Numbered from the stretch's first letter, positions 55,313-62,786 are shown. The stretch is 64,000 nucleotides of DNA from Anaerolineae bacterium (GCA_023382535.1 JAHDWA010000007.1:62001-126000), one strand, 5' to 3'. Translations and numbers: made by a program. The notes: generated by a model not told the origin, from the sequence alone.

Positions 55313-55944
55313 GCTCGCTCCTCTGCCAGGGCATCCAGCCGGGCCAGCAACTCCTGCCGAACCGGATCAAAGGCCGCCGCCAACGTCTTGTTGGGAGCGT
55401 TTACCTTAACGTTGACCCCAAAGACCTTAGCAAAGGCCCGCCGCCAGTTCAGGTTCATATTGTTGAGTGAGCCTCTGTTAAAAATCCATTCGGTCGTCGC
55501 CACCGGGCAGGCCCATTCACCCATGAGCATGGTCATGGTTTCGTTGAGCCGTTTGGGGCCAGCCTTGGCCCAATGTTCGGCCATCTCGCCTGTTAGCCCG
55601 CCCAGGAAGACTTCACCAAGCTGCTCGACCAGTGGCGACAGAATCGGGTGGGTCGAGGTCCGCAGATCATGCGCGAGTCGGGCGGTGGCTTCGTCACGCC
55701 GCCGCTTGGTCCGAATCCACCAATCCCCGGTGGCCTTGCGCATGTCCGGGAAGCCCAGGTCTACCGTCTCCCCGGCCATCAACCGGCGCACCTGCGCCTC
55801 CGGGATGATCCGCAGTGAGCGCCCGCCTTCCCTCGCCTCAAAGACAGCCTGGCCGGGGTCGTTGTTGTAAAAGTGTTTGAAGGCCCACTGGCCTCGGTTG
55901 GAGCGGATACGAAACTCCTTGATGTCGGTATAGTCGTCAGGCAT
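55309..55944 (-). CDS. Hypothetical protein
   Basis: 211 residues. Beta N-terminus (FRIRSNRGQWAFKHFYNNDP, RSLRIIPEAQVRRLMAGETV), helical middle, C-terminal helix (FDPVRQELLARLDALAEERA). Overlaps 8 bp upstream. Unrecognised. Confidence 0.6.
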   Translation of the reverse strand: MPDDYTDIKEFRIRSNRGQWAFKHFYNNDPGQAVFEAREGGRSLRIIPEAQVRRLMAGETVDLGFPDMRKATGDWWIRTKRRRDEATARLAHDLRTSTHPILSPLVEQLGEVFLGGLTGEMAEHWAKAGPKRLNETMTMLMGEWACPVATTEWIFNRGSLNNMNLNWRRAFAKVFGVNVKVNAPNKTLAAAFDPVRQELLARLDALAEERA

Positions 55945-56248
55945 CGGCTAATACCTCCTCAGTCTCGGAATCGAGGTCAACCAGATACGCTTCCCGCTCC
56001 TTGCCCGCGATGGGCAAAATGTCTTCAACGGAAAAGTAGGAACTGCCTGGCTCGGCCTCATGTTCATCAACGACTTCAAACTCGCCGGTCCCACGGTCGT
56101 TCACGCCAGGGTGCAGAGCGACAATCTCGTCGTGATGAACGACCTCAAGGGCCAGTTCTGCACCGTCATAGACCGCGTCGTCGAATTTGACCCGAACCCG
56201 GTAGGTCCGCGTCCCGGTAATCGCAAATTCTTTAGTTACAACTGCCAT
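55937..56248 (-). CDS. Small acidic beta protein
   Basis: 103 residues (SD GGAGT). KEFAITGTRTYRVRVKFDDA, ELALEVVHHDEIVALHPGVN, ESYFSVEDILPI-type strands and an acidic end. Unrecognised. Confidence 0.55.
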   Translation of the reverse strand: MAVVTKEFAITGTRTYRVRVKFDDAVYDGAELALEVVHHDEIVALHPGVNDRGTGEFEVVDEHEAEPGSSYFSVEDILPIAGKEREAYLVDLDSETEEVLADA

Positions 56249-56276
56249 TCCTTACTCCTTTCTACTATTTTGGGTT

Positions 56277-56495
56277 TTAAGAAAACTGTAATAACTGATC
56301 CAACCGCACCTGGAGCCGCTCGGCCCGCGCATTGCAGGCGTCGGCCACCCGACCCGGCTTGAGCGAGGCGAACCAGCGCAGCAAGTCAATCCACCGCTGC
56401 ACCTCTTTAGCCCGCTGGCGGATGTAGGCTCGCCACGCTTCGGTGTGGGTATTGGTCCGTTCGAGCCGGCTGAGTAATTGTTCTGCGGGGTGCAT
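56277..56495 (-). CDS. Small helical protein
   Basis: 72 residues with SD GGAGG. WRAYIRQRAKEVQRWIDLLR then ARAERLQVRLDQLL: a helical, basic protein. Unrecognised. Confidence 0.55.
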   Translation of the reverse strand: MHPAEQLLSRLERTNTHTEAWRAYIRQRAKEVQRWIDLLRWFASLKPGRVADACNARAERLQVRLDQLLQFS

Positions 56496-56504
56496 ATTTC
56501 CTCC

Positions 56505-57110
56505 TTATGCGTAACCAAGCGTGCCGTTAAAGAACTTGAGCAGGGTTTCCTGCCACCCCGCTTCCATTTCCTGTTTGCGCGGGTCGTAGCGTAGCTCCAA
56601 GCCCTGCCAGCCGTTGTTTTCCATAAAATGCCAGGTGGCGATATAGCGGGCCGCTTCCCTGGCCAGGTCCACCTGGTCCAGGCCAAAGGCGTTCGGGATC
56701 CAGCGCCAGCCATCCACCTGGATAAAGCGCCGGGTCTTGGGGTGGGCGAAATCCACCCGACTGCTAAAGGTCTCGTTAAAAACCTCGTACTCGGGCCGGA
56801 CTGTGATTTTATTGGCCTTGAGGAAGTCGTAGACCATCCCCTCAGCCCGGGTCAGATTCTCCCGCTTCCAGGCCACCAGATGGTTGTAAGCATAATCCGG
56901 GCCGTAGCGTCGGGTTGTTTCCTCGTATCCGAGCTTCCCGTACTCGCTGAGCGCCTGCCGCCGCTCCTCACGCTCAGCGGCCGCCCTGGCCACCTTGCTG
57001 TTACGTGCCGCCACGTCAACGTCATGGGTCGGGCACTTGCCGCCGTTCAACCGGCAGCCGCAAGGCAGCCCCTTCTTATTTGTCCGTCCGGTCGCCTCAC
57101 CGCACTGCAT
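56505..57110 (-). CDS. PD-(D/E)XK-like nuclease with an N-terminal zinc knuckle
   Basis: 201 residues from the ATG at 57110 (SD GGAGGGGAGG). CGEATGR then GLPCGCRLNGGKCPTHD is a Cys/His zinc module shared with the 58906-59718 protein. A helical linker follows, and then EGMVYDFLKANKITVRPEYE, SSRVDFAHPKTRRFIQVDGW (about 110-155), the E...D-x(12)-x-V-D order of Vsr/DUF559-type restriction-fold nucleases. Likely DNA nicking or repair, or a homing-like enzyme. Overlaps the next gene by 14 bp. Confidence 0.62.
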   Translation of the reverse strand: MQCGEATGRTNKKGLPCGCRLNGGKCPTHDVDVAARNSKVARAAAEREERRQALSEYGKLGYEETTRRYGPDYAYNHLVAWKRENLTRAEGMVYDFLKANKITVRPEYEVFNETFSSRVDFAHPKTRRFIQVDGWRWIPNAFGLDQVDLAREAARYIATWHFMENNGWQGLELRYDPRKQEMEAGWQETLLKFFNGTLGYA

Positions 57111-57393
57111 GGTCGGCCTCCCCTCCAAAGCGAAGTTGGCGGGCCAGCGGCCAGGCTTTTTCGCGGTACTCCTCGTCAGTCAACGCCCCGGCAATCCAGG
57201 CTTCGTTCAAGACTTCGAGGGTTGCTTCCAGTTTACTGCATTTTTGCAAATTTTCAATGTCTATAGACAGGTCTACACGCAGACCCATTTGTTCCAGCCA
57301 TTCGTCGCCACGGGCAATCTCGGCCTCGTGTTCGACGAGAAGGAAGGGCATCACGGTCCAGGCTGTCGGGGGTAGCCCGGTAACTGCTGTCAT
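57097..57393 (-). CDS. Hypothetical protein
   Basis: 98 residues. FLLVEHEAEIARGDEWLEQM, a helix (CSKLEATLEVLNEAWIAGAL) and EEYREKAWPLARQLRFG. Unrecognised; overlaps the nuclease gene. Confidence 0.58.
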   Translation of the reverse strand: MTAVTGLPPTAWTVMPFLLVEHEAEIARGDEWLEQMGLRVDLSIDIENLQKCSKLEATLEVLNEAWIAGALTDEEYREKAWPLARQLRFGGEADHAVR

Positions 57394-57422
57394 GGTCGTA
57401 TCCTCCGTAGATTGTTAAAGGT

Positions 57423-57569
57423 TTACTTTTTGGTTATCGTTCGCCGGAGCGGGAGCAGCCGATAGCCCCGTGAACCAGGACTGTCGTCAATCTTCTTAAG
57501 CAGGGTGGCTTTGGTCAGTCTGGCAAATCTGACCACCGCACCAGCGGATGAGACTTTCAGTTTCGGCAT
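57423..57569 (-). CDS. Possible micro-protein containing a repeat copy
   Basis: 48 residues from an ATG at 57569 (PKLKVSSAGAVVRFARLTKA, DSPGSRGYRLLPLRRT). It has no SD and overlaps the better gene at 57496-57789. The repeat at 57467-57488 encodes DSPGSRG. It may be no gene at all, in which case this stretch is a gap holding only the repeat. Confidence 0.25.
   Translation of the reverse strand: MPKLKVSSAGAVVRFARLTKATLLKKIDDSPGSRGYRLLPLRRTITKK
57467..57488. repeat. Diverged single copy of the CCCGTGAA-n3-CCGGG repeat
   Basis: CCCGTGAACC-AGGACT-GTCGTC, closest to the 31142 copy with a small deletion. It lies in or after the 3' end of a small gene. Confidence 0.5.
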
Positions 57570-57789
57570 CGGCGGGTCGGACGACGAAGTTATCCGCCTC
57601 GACCAGCTTTCGCTTTTCTTCCAGGTTAGCGATAGAGATAGCGCCGAGAATCGAGGGGTCTGCCACCATTCTGGCCCGCATCCGGGCCAGGGCCGCATCA
57701 ATCCGGTTCAGGGTGTGCTGCTGGAGCGTGTGGGCCTCGCCGGCAACACAGGCCGCGCAGTCCGAGTGATAGGCAATGTCACCCGGCAT
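57496..57789 (-). CDS. Hypothetical helical protein
   Basis: 97 residues. CAACVAGEAHTLQQHTLNRI, a long charged helix (ALARMRARMVADPSILGAI, LEEKRKLVEADNFVV) and a Cys-containing end (IRWCGGQIC). The Cys near 14-17 and 87-92 could bind zinc. Overlaps the next gene by 11 bp. Unrecognised. Confidence 0.58.
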   Translation of the reverse strand: MPGDIAYHSDCAACVAGEAHTLQQHTLNRIDAALARMRARMVADPSILGAISIANLEEKRKLVEADNFVVRPADAETESLIRWCGGQICQTDQSHPA

Positions 57790-58051
57790 CCTGGGTATCC
57801 TGGGGCCGCTGCAAAGCCGAGATGGGCAAAGCGACTTCGCTCAACTCCTCGATGGGCGCCCGCCAGCCGTCATACTCGACAAACTTGCCATCGGGCATAA
57901 TCCGCACGTAGCTGACGAACTTATACTCCCCGCGGATGCGCAGCCGGATGTCGGGCTTGTTGTGGCGGTGGGTGATCCGCTCGGCTCGAATCACCCGGAT
58001 ATTGTCGCGAAAGTGCTCGTCGCCAGGCTTAAAAACTAAGAGATGGGGCAT
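57779..58051 (-). CDS. Small beta protein
   Basis: 90 residues from the ATG at 58051 (SD GGAGGAGG). HLLVFKPGDEHFRDNIRVIR, PDIRLRIRGEYKFVSYVRIM. Overlaps upstream by 23 bp. Unrecognised. Confidence 0.57.
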   Translation of the reverse strand: MPHLLVFKPGDEHFRDNIRVIRAERITHRHNKPDIRLRIRGEYKFVSYVRIMPDGKFVEYDGWRAPIEELSEVALPISALQRPQDTQDAG

Positions 58052-58490
58052 TGGGAACCTCCTCCGGCCAGTATTCAACCTCGACTTCGTAGTCGGGCGG
58101 CTCGTACCACGTGCCCGAACTGTCACACGTCACCAGCTTGAATCGCCGCGGCTGGTTGTCGTTGAACTGCGCCAGCCCCAGGTATTTGGTGGTGGTGGAA
58201 GTGAACCGGTAAGCAACCTCGACGTGCTGGACCTCCAGGACCAGGAAGGGTCGCAGCGGGTCGTCTTCGTCACAGTCGAACCAGTCGAACAACTCCTTGA
58301 GAACCGGGCTGGGGTCTTTGCGCAGGTCGGCCAGCAGCCGGTCGGCGTCGGCCAATTCCGACTCGCTAATGTCCCGAAAGAAGTTATCCAACTCCTCGCC
58401 AGGATCGGTCCCATCCACTTCGGCCAGGTGCTCGGCCACTTCAAAAATGGTGGCGCACGGAACGCCTAAAACAGGGTGCATGTACGGCAT
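58029..58490 (-). CDS. Hypothetical protein
   Basis: 153 residues. An acidic helical N-terminus (ELDNFFRDISESELADADRL), then beta strands (LVLEVQHVEVAYRFTSTTTK, YLGLAQFNDNQPRRFKLV). Unrecognised. Confidence 0.6.
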   Translation of the reverse strand: MPYMHPVLGVPCATIFEVAEHLAEVDGTDPGEELDNFFRDISESELADADRLLADLRKDPSPVLKELFDWFDCDEDDPLRPFLVLEVQHVEVAYRFTSTTTKYLGLAQFNDNQPRRFKLVTCDSSGTWYEPPDYEVEVEYWPEEVPNAPSLSF

Positions 58491-58505
58491 GGTCAGTTCT
58501 CCTTG

Positions 58506-58895
58506 TTAGTGAGATAAGGTCCAATCCCCGTTGCGGGAATAGGAGGTAAAGGTTTTGGTTTTGAACTTTTTGGAAGGGGCCTGCGCAGCGAAGCGGTTGC
58601 GATCGCGCCCGTTGTATAAGAACTCGGTCGGCTGCTCGTCGAGCAGGTGCAGCACCACGTCACACGAGTCCATCATCGCCCCGCGCCCGACCACGATGGC
58701 CAGGCGGTCATCCTGCTTGCGATAGTACAGGGTCAGGCGGTTGGGGGCGGTCACGCCCTCGTCGGTCAACTGGCGGATGAGGTTTAACTGTTCCTCGTTC
58801 GTCTCTTCCGGGCCACGGAAGTCGTAGAAAGTCTGATCCCAGGCTTTCTTTTTGATCTGGTCAGCATAGCGTTGCAGGTCGCGTTGGGTAATCAT
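58506..58895 (-). CDS. Hypothetical protein
   Basis: 129 residues from the ATG at 58895 (SD AAGGAG). TQRDLQRYADQIKKKAWDQT, LTLYYRKQDDRLAIVVGRGA, DVVLHLLDEQPTEFLYNGRD. Alpha/beta. Ten bases after the VPT gene. Unrecognised. Confidence 0.6.
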   Translation of the reverse strand: MITQRDLQRYADQIKKKAWDQTFYDFRGPEETNEEQLNLIRQLTDEGVTAPNRLTLYYRKQDDRLAIVVGRGAMMDSCDVVLHLLDEQPTEFLYNGRDRNRFAAQAPSKKFKTKTFTSYSRNGDWTLSH

Positions 58896-58905
58896 TTTGT
58901 TCTCC

Positions 58906-59718
58906 TTAAGCGGTAACTTGTTGTTTGAAGTAAGCTTCGGCGTTAAATTTGGTGTAATGAACGGCGGGGTCGGGCACGTCATAGGTCCGACCGGTCCGCA
59001 GCGATTGGAGCCTGATCCCGGTCGGGGTGATTTCAGCAACCTTACCTTTGGTCGCTACCCCATCGGGAGTGACCACCGCATACACGATTTGTTCCAGGGC
59101 GACCGGGGGGCGGGTCTGGATTTGCTTGACCGGCACTTCGTAGGCGCTGCCGGTCCGCACCGAGCGCATCATCACCGAGTTTTTATTGACCGTCTCGACC
59201 CGACCCTGCGTCGGGATACCGTCGCTGGTCACAAGCGCCCAGATGGTCTGGCCGAGCTGGTAAGGGGGCAGCTTGTTGGCGTTGATGTCGTGGACCAGGC
59301 ACTCGCCGAACATACATAGCCCGGTAGTTCCCGGGGTTCCATCCTTGCCGCCGCGCAGTTCGCACGAGCACAGCTTGCCTTCCGCTGTCCGCCGGCCGGT
59401 AAACTCACCGCAGGTCATCGGGCGATAAACACCAATCTTGTGGTCTTTTTCGGGCAGAACCGGAACAAAAGCAACGGTGATATATTCCTCACCTTCGTAC
59501 CAGGCGGTATAGTTATCGAGGATTTTGGCCTCTGGCATGGCATCGGTGATGCGCCAGGCGTATTGGGTTTCGCTCAGCGTGGCTCGCGAGGTCAGTTTGC
59601 GGAACTTGAAAGCGCGCCGGCCAGCGTGCTGATACGGTTCGAGCATATTGGGCTGGACGCCGACCTGGTTGAGCAGGCCAACAATTTTATCTTCGAGGGA
59701 CAATCTTTGAGTGGTCAT
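58906..59718 (-). CDS. Zinc-knuckle and two-VPT-domain protein, first gene of the 59.8-kb operon
   Basis: 270 residues from the ATG at 59718, behind the conserved leader AAAGGTGCGACC. An N-terminal alpha/beta part leads to a Cys-rich module (MTCGEFTGR, GKLCSCELRGGK, CMFGECLVHD, about 103-146) like that of the 56505-57110 nuclease. Two VPT domains follow: GQTIWALVTSDGIPTQGRVE (about 156-175) and EQIVYAVVTPDGVATKGKVA (about 207-226), then PAVHYTKFNAEAYFKQQ. A diverged palindromic repeat (59320-59335) lies in the zinc loop, which is longer than in the nuclease. Confidence 0.72.
   Translation of the reverse strand: MTTQRLSLEDKIVGLLNQVGVQPNMLEPYQHAGRRAFKFRKLTSRATLSETQYAWRITDAMPEAKILDNYTAWYEGEEYITVAFVPVLPEKDHKIGVYRPMTCGEFTGRRTAEGKLCSCELRGGKDGTPGTTGLCMFGECLVHDINANKLPPYQLGQTIWALVTSDGIPTQGRVETVNKNSVMMRSVRTGSAYEVPVKQIQTRPPVALEQIVYAVVTPDGVATKGKVAEITPTGIRLQSLRTGRTYDVPDPAVHYTKFNAEAYFKQQVTA
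59320..59335. repeat. Inverted, diverged copy of the palindromic repeat
   Basis: CCCGGTAGTTCCCGGG, two mismatches from the reverse complement of the 3401 core (CCCGGTAATTCACGGG). It encodes part of DGTPGTTGL in the zinc-knuckle loop of the VPT protein. Confidence 0.5.
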
Positions 59719-59767
59719 CGGGGGTCGCACCTTTCTTATGCTGGTCGTTCACAGCATTCTTTTGCGT

Positions 59768-59782
59768 AACGCGAATAGCGTT
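59768..59782 (-). promoter_or_regulatory. Leader hairpin with a short leader frame
   Basis: AACGC-TATTC-GCGTT in the transcript leader, loop reversed relative to 50403-50417. An ATG just ahead of it opens a 16-codon frame (MKRYSRYAKECCERPA) ending before the gene's own leader. The frame could be a leader peptide; this is weak. Confidence 0.45.
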
Positions 59783-59806
59783 TCATAAATTCATTTTTTT
59801 GTTTTT

Positions 59807-59859
59807 ATTGTACCACAGATATATATCTAGGTCAATAAATATTGCGTAAATATATATCT
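59807..59859 (-). promoter_or_regulatory. Promoter with two AGATATATATCT-type operators
   Basis: Minus strand TTGACC (59830-59835), 17-bp spacer, TACAAT (59807-59812). Operator AGATATATATCT at 59817-59828, second site 59848-59859. It drives genes from 59718 to about 50.5 kb. Confidence 0.86.
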
Positions 59860-59874
59860 GCGGCAGCAGGTGAG

Positions 59875-59900
59875 AAAAAATAGCCCGGTCAGCGCCGGGC
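59875..59900 (-). terminator. Rho-independent terminator
   Basis: Minus strand GCCCGG-CGCTGA-CCGGGC followed by TATTTTTT (59875-59882). It ends the operon whose last gene stops at 59929. GTTTTGTC on the other side means it could also work on the plus strand. Confidence 0.82.
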
Positions 59901-59928
59901 GTTTTGTCAGGAAATTGTTAGCTATTTG

Positions 59929-60264
59929 TTAGTTAGGCGGAGGGGAGGGTAGAGGATAGGAACCGTCCGTCCACAAGCCAGCCTCGATGTCGGCGTCATG
60001 CCACCGTTGAAGCTGCTCGAAAGGAACGCCGGTATAGGTGGTCAGGACCGACATTTTGAAGAGATGGAACGGCACGTGATACAGGTTGTGAATCGAGCAG
60101 CCCCAGCGGGTATACTTGAGACAAATCCCACCCGGATTGCCCGCCGCCATCGCCGCCAAGAAATCCTCCTGGAGCGGCGCAGGCCAGAGGTAGCCGTCCG
60201 TCGCCTCGGATTGTTCCCGCATGGCCGCTTTCAGGGCGGCAATATCTACACGATCGGCGTTCAC
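59929..60264 (-). CDS. Hypothetical protein
   Basis: 111 residues. IAALKAAMREQSEATDGYLW, GGICLKYTRWGCSIHNLYHV, PFHLFKMSVLTTYTGVPFEQ. Overlaps the asparagine-synthetase-like gene by 4 bp (ATGA) and is the last gene of its operon. Unrecognised. Confidence 0.6.
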   Translation of the reverse strand: MNADRVDIAALKAAMREQSEATDGYLWPAPLQEDFLAAMAAGNPGGICLKYTRWGCSIHNLYHVPFHLFKMSVLTTYTGVPFEQLQRWHDADIEAGLWTDGSYPLPSPPPN

Positions 60265-61478
60265 AACCGTGGCTGGCCGGCAGCCAGCAGCAGCGCCTCA
60301 TCGAGCGCCGCTCGATAAAACTCGTCGGTGAACATGCCCTGCTTTTTTTGAGCGTTCATGCCGTTGCCGGTCACAAACCCGACCTTCTTGAACAGGGTTT
60401 CGATCTGAGGCATGTGCCGCGCCGCGATGGTCCGCATGACCATCTTTTCGGGATGGTGCGGATTGGTCTGGACGGTCAGGCTCAGGATCGTCTCTAGCAG
60501 AGACCAGATCAAAAAGGGCGAAATCCATTCCAGCCCGTTGAAGCCAAACGACTTGGTCTCCGAAGTCAGGTAGCCGTGCATCTGCTCGACGTGGATGGCG
60601 CGGGTCTGCGCCCAGGCCCGGTCGAGGCTCCACTTGCGCAGCACGGCCAGCTTTTTGGCTTTACCCCACTCGATACCGCCGCCGAAGGAACCATCCGCCC
60701 CATCGCCCATCATAAATAGCTCGATTCCATCTTTGGCGGCCATATCGCCCATTGCTACCCGACCCACGCTCATGCCGGCGTTGGTATAGTCAGTCCGCTC
60801 GCAGGCGTAGACCGCGCGCCGCACCAGAGGATAAACCGTTTTTAGATTGAGGTGAACCGGCGTCCAGTCCAGACCCAGAAACTCGGCCACCTTCCTGGCT
60901 CCAATGTAATCGCTGTTCTCTTCGTTGATGTAAGTCGTGTAGGCTTTGAAGTCCACCCCCAGCCGGTGCAGCAGAAAAGCGATGACCGCCGAATCGCGCC
61001 CGCCGCTCAGCCCGAGGGCCAGCTTTTTGCCGGGGTGAAAGCCCAGGCAGACTCGAATGGCCGTCTCTAGCGCATCCTCGACCCGGTCGGCGGCCTGGTC
61101 CATCGTCTCCTGGACATTGTCAGGCAGGTCAAAGCGGTCATAGACCCGCTGGACCAGAACCTCGCCCGTCTCGCTGAGCAGGACAAACGAGCCGTCGCCC
61201 ACCGTCTGGACCGGCGCCTTTAGCTTGTGCTTATTAGTGGAGAGGTGCAGCAGCCGGCGCTCCTTATCCACCCGGTAGTAAAGCGGAACGATATTGGGCT
61301 GTGCCCTGGCCAGGAGGACACCTTTGGGGTGCGTGTTGTCCACCACGGCAACGCCATCACCGCGAGTAAGAAGACGATTATTGAGCAGGTTTTCAGTGTA
61401 TACCTTCCCGGTCGCCGGCAGCATCCGAAAAACCAGGCGGTCTCGCCCCCTGAGTGGAATGGTGTGGGTAAACAGCAT
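60261..61478 (-). CDS. Asparagine-synthetase-like PP-loop enzyme, copy 2
   Basis: 405 residues. The PP-loop ATP pyrophosphatase site is intact: LALGLSGGRDSAVIAFLL (158-163 SGGRDS), with DFKAYTTYINEENSDYIGAR, FMMGDGADGSFGG (about 260-272) and LEWISPFL after it, in asparagine-synthetase order. The N-terminal 120 residues look like a shortened class II glutaminase domain (VVDNTHPKGVLLARAQPNIV, PLYYRVDKERRLLHLSTNKH) but lack the Met-Cys start, so free ammonia or another nucleophile must be used. It should activate a carboxylate as an acyl-AMP. Substrate unknown; a nucleobase side group or lasso-peptide-like chemistry are possible. Paralog of the next gene. Confidence 0.75.
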   Translation of the reverse strand: MLFTHTIPLRGRDRLVFRMLPATGKVYTENLLNNRLLTRGDGVAVVDNTHPKGVLLARAQPNIVPLYYRVDKERRLLHLSTNKHKLKAPVQTVGDGSFVLLSETGEVLVQRVYDRFDLPDNVQETMDQAADRVEDALETAIRVCLGFHPGKKLALGLSGGRDSAVIAFLLHRLGVDFKAYTTYINEENSDYIGARKVAEFLGLDWTPVHLNLKTVYPLVRRAVYACERTDYTNAGMSVGRVAMGDMAAKDGIELFMMGDGADGSFGGGIEWGKAKKLAVLRKWSLDRAWAQTRAIHVEQMHGYLTSETKSFGFNGLEWISPFLIWSLLETILSLTVQTNPHHPEKMVMRTIAARHMPQIETLFKKVGFVTGNGMNAQKKQGMFTDEFYRAALDEALLLAAGQPRL

Positions 61479-62704
61479 CAGACCCGCTCCATCCGCTCGA
61501 AGGCTTTAAGGGCCAGCGGCAGCATCTTCTTGTACGTCTGCCCGCTGAACATGCCCATATTGGGGTTCTTGCGGTCGCGCATGCCATTGCCAATGATAAA
61601 GCCGACCTTCTTCTGGATCTCGGGGATGCCGGGCATGTGGCGCTTGACCAGGACCTGCATCGGGATTTTGCGCGGGTTATGCGGGCAGGTCTTGACGCTG
61701 AAACTCAGGCAGGTGGTCAGCAGGTCAGGGATGACAAACGGCGAAATCCATTCCAGCCCGTTGTGCCCAAAACTCTTGGTCTCAGCCTCGAAGTAGTCCG
61801 ACATCGGGAACTCGACGTGCCATGCCCGCTGTTCGGTCCAGGCATCGTTGATGTCCATGTTTTTAGTCTGAGCAATGCGCTTGGCCGCTGTCCATTCAAA
61901 CGGCCCGTCGCCCATCGCGCCGTCGGCGCTGTCGCCCATAATGAACACCTGGCTGCCGGCCGCCCTGGCCACCTTGCCCATCGCAATGCGGGAGATGGAC
62001 ATGCAGACGTGAAGCTGCTCGACCGTTTCGGCAAAGAAGATGGCCCGCCGGATCTGCTTTTCCATCGTTTCCAAATCCAGCTTGACCGGCGTCCAGTCCA
62101 GCCCCAACCGTTCGGCGACTCGCTTCGCCCCGGCATAGTCGCTGTTCCTCTCGTCCAGGTAGCTGGTGAAAGCTTTGAAGTTGACATTGAGCTTGGCCAG
62201 GTAATAGGCAATCATCGAGGAGTCCATCCCGGCGCTCAGCCCCATCGCGATTTGCTTGCCGTCGTGGAAAGCGACGATCCGCTTGATGGCCTCAAACAAC
62301 TGCTCGTCGAGGCGGTCCACGGCCTGGTCCAGTGTTTCGTCGAGCACTGGCCGGGGCCGTTCAACGGCATCATAAGTGCGGGTCAGCAGCTTGACCCCGT
62401 TCTCTCCGATCAGGACCAGGTCGCCGCTCCTGACAACGTCCGCCTTCTTGAGGCGGTGCTTGTTGGTGGAGATGTGGACCACCCCGTTGGGCAGGTCCAC
62501 CCGGTAGTACAGCGGGATAAAGGCCGGCTGCGCCCTGGCCAGGAGCAGCCCTTTGGGGTGGCTGTTGTCAATGACCACCGCCCCATCGCCGCGGCTTAAC
62601 GTCACTTGCAAGGTGGGATCAGTGTGGCGCAGTCCGGTCTCCGGCAGCATGCGGTAAACCAGGCGGTCCTTGCCTCTGAGTGGAATGGTATGGGTAAATA
62701 GCAT
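61478..62704 (-). CDS. Asparagine-synthetase-like PP-loop enzyme, copy 1
   Basis: 408 residues from the ATG at 62704 (SD CGGAAAGGAAAAG), joined to copy 2 by a TGATG junction. Same domain order as copy 2: MLFTHTIPLRG start, Cys-less glutaminase-like domain, then IAMGLSAGMDSSMIAYYLAK. The PP-loop is SAGMDS here, an Ala for Gly change against SGGRDS, so the two copies have diverged in function. FIMGDSADGAMGDG and GLEWISPFVI also match. The pair may form a heterodimer. Confidence 0.75.
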   Translation of the reverse strand: MLFTHTIPLRGKDRLVYRMLPETGLRHTDPTLQVTLSRGDGAVVIDNSHPKGLLLARAQPAFIPLYYRVDLPNGVVHISTNKHRLKKADVVRSGDLVLIGENGVKLLTRTYDAVERPRPVLDETLDQAVDRLDEQLFEAIKRIVAFHDGKQIAMGLSAGMDSSMIAYYLAKLNVNFKAFTSYLDERNSDYAGAKRVAERLGLDWTPVKLDLETMEKQIRRAIFFAETVEQLHVCMSISRIAMGKVARAAGSQVFIMGDSADGAMGDGPFEWTAAKRIAQTKNMDINDAWTEQRAWHVEFPMSDYFEAETKSFGHNGLEWISPFVIPDLLTTCLSFSVKTCPHNPRKIPMQVLVKRHMPGIPEIQKKVGFIIGNGMRDRKNPNMGMFSGQTYKKMLPLALKAFERMERV

Positions 62705-62744
62705 TAACTTTTCCTTTCCGTGATAACAACAAAAGGGCATAATG

Positions 62745-62786
62745 GCACGATGAGACGTGTCACTTATACCCTTTCGTTTTGAGTTT
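62745..62786 (-). terminator. Hairpin between genes, possible attenuator
   Basis: On the minus strand AAAGGG-TATAA-GTG pairs imperfectly with CA-TTAT-GCCCTTT, followed by TGTTGTT. It sits between the 62802 and 62704 genes and may set the level of the two synthetase-like enzymes. Confidence 0.4.

Noticed and set aside
61637..62599. Plus-strand open frame of 320 codons
   Set aside because: Antisense to the asparagine-synthetase-like gene; no motifs or start signal.
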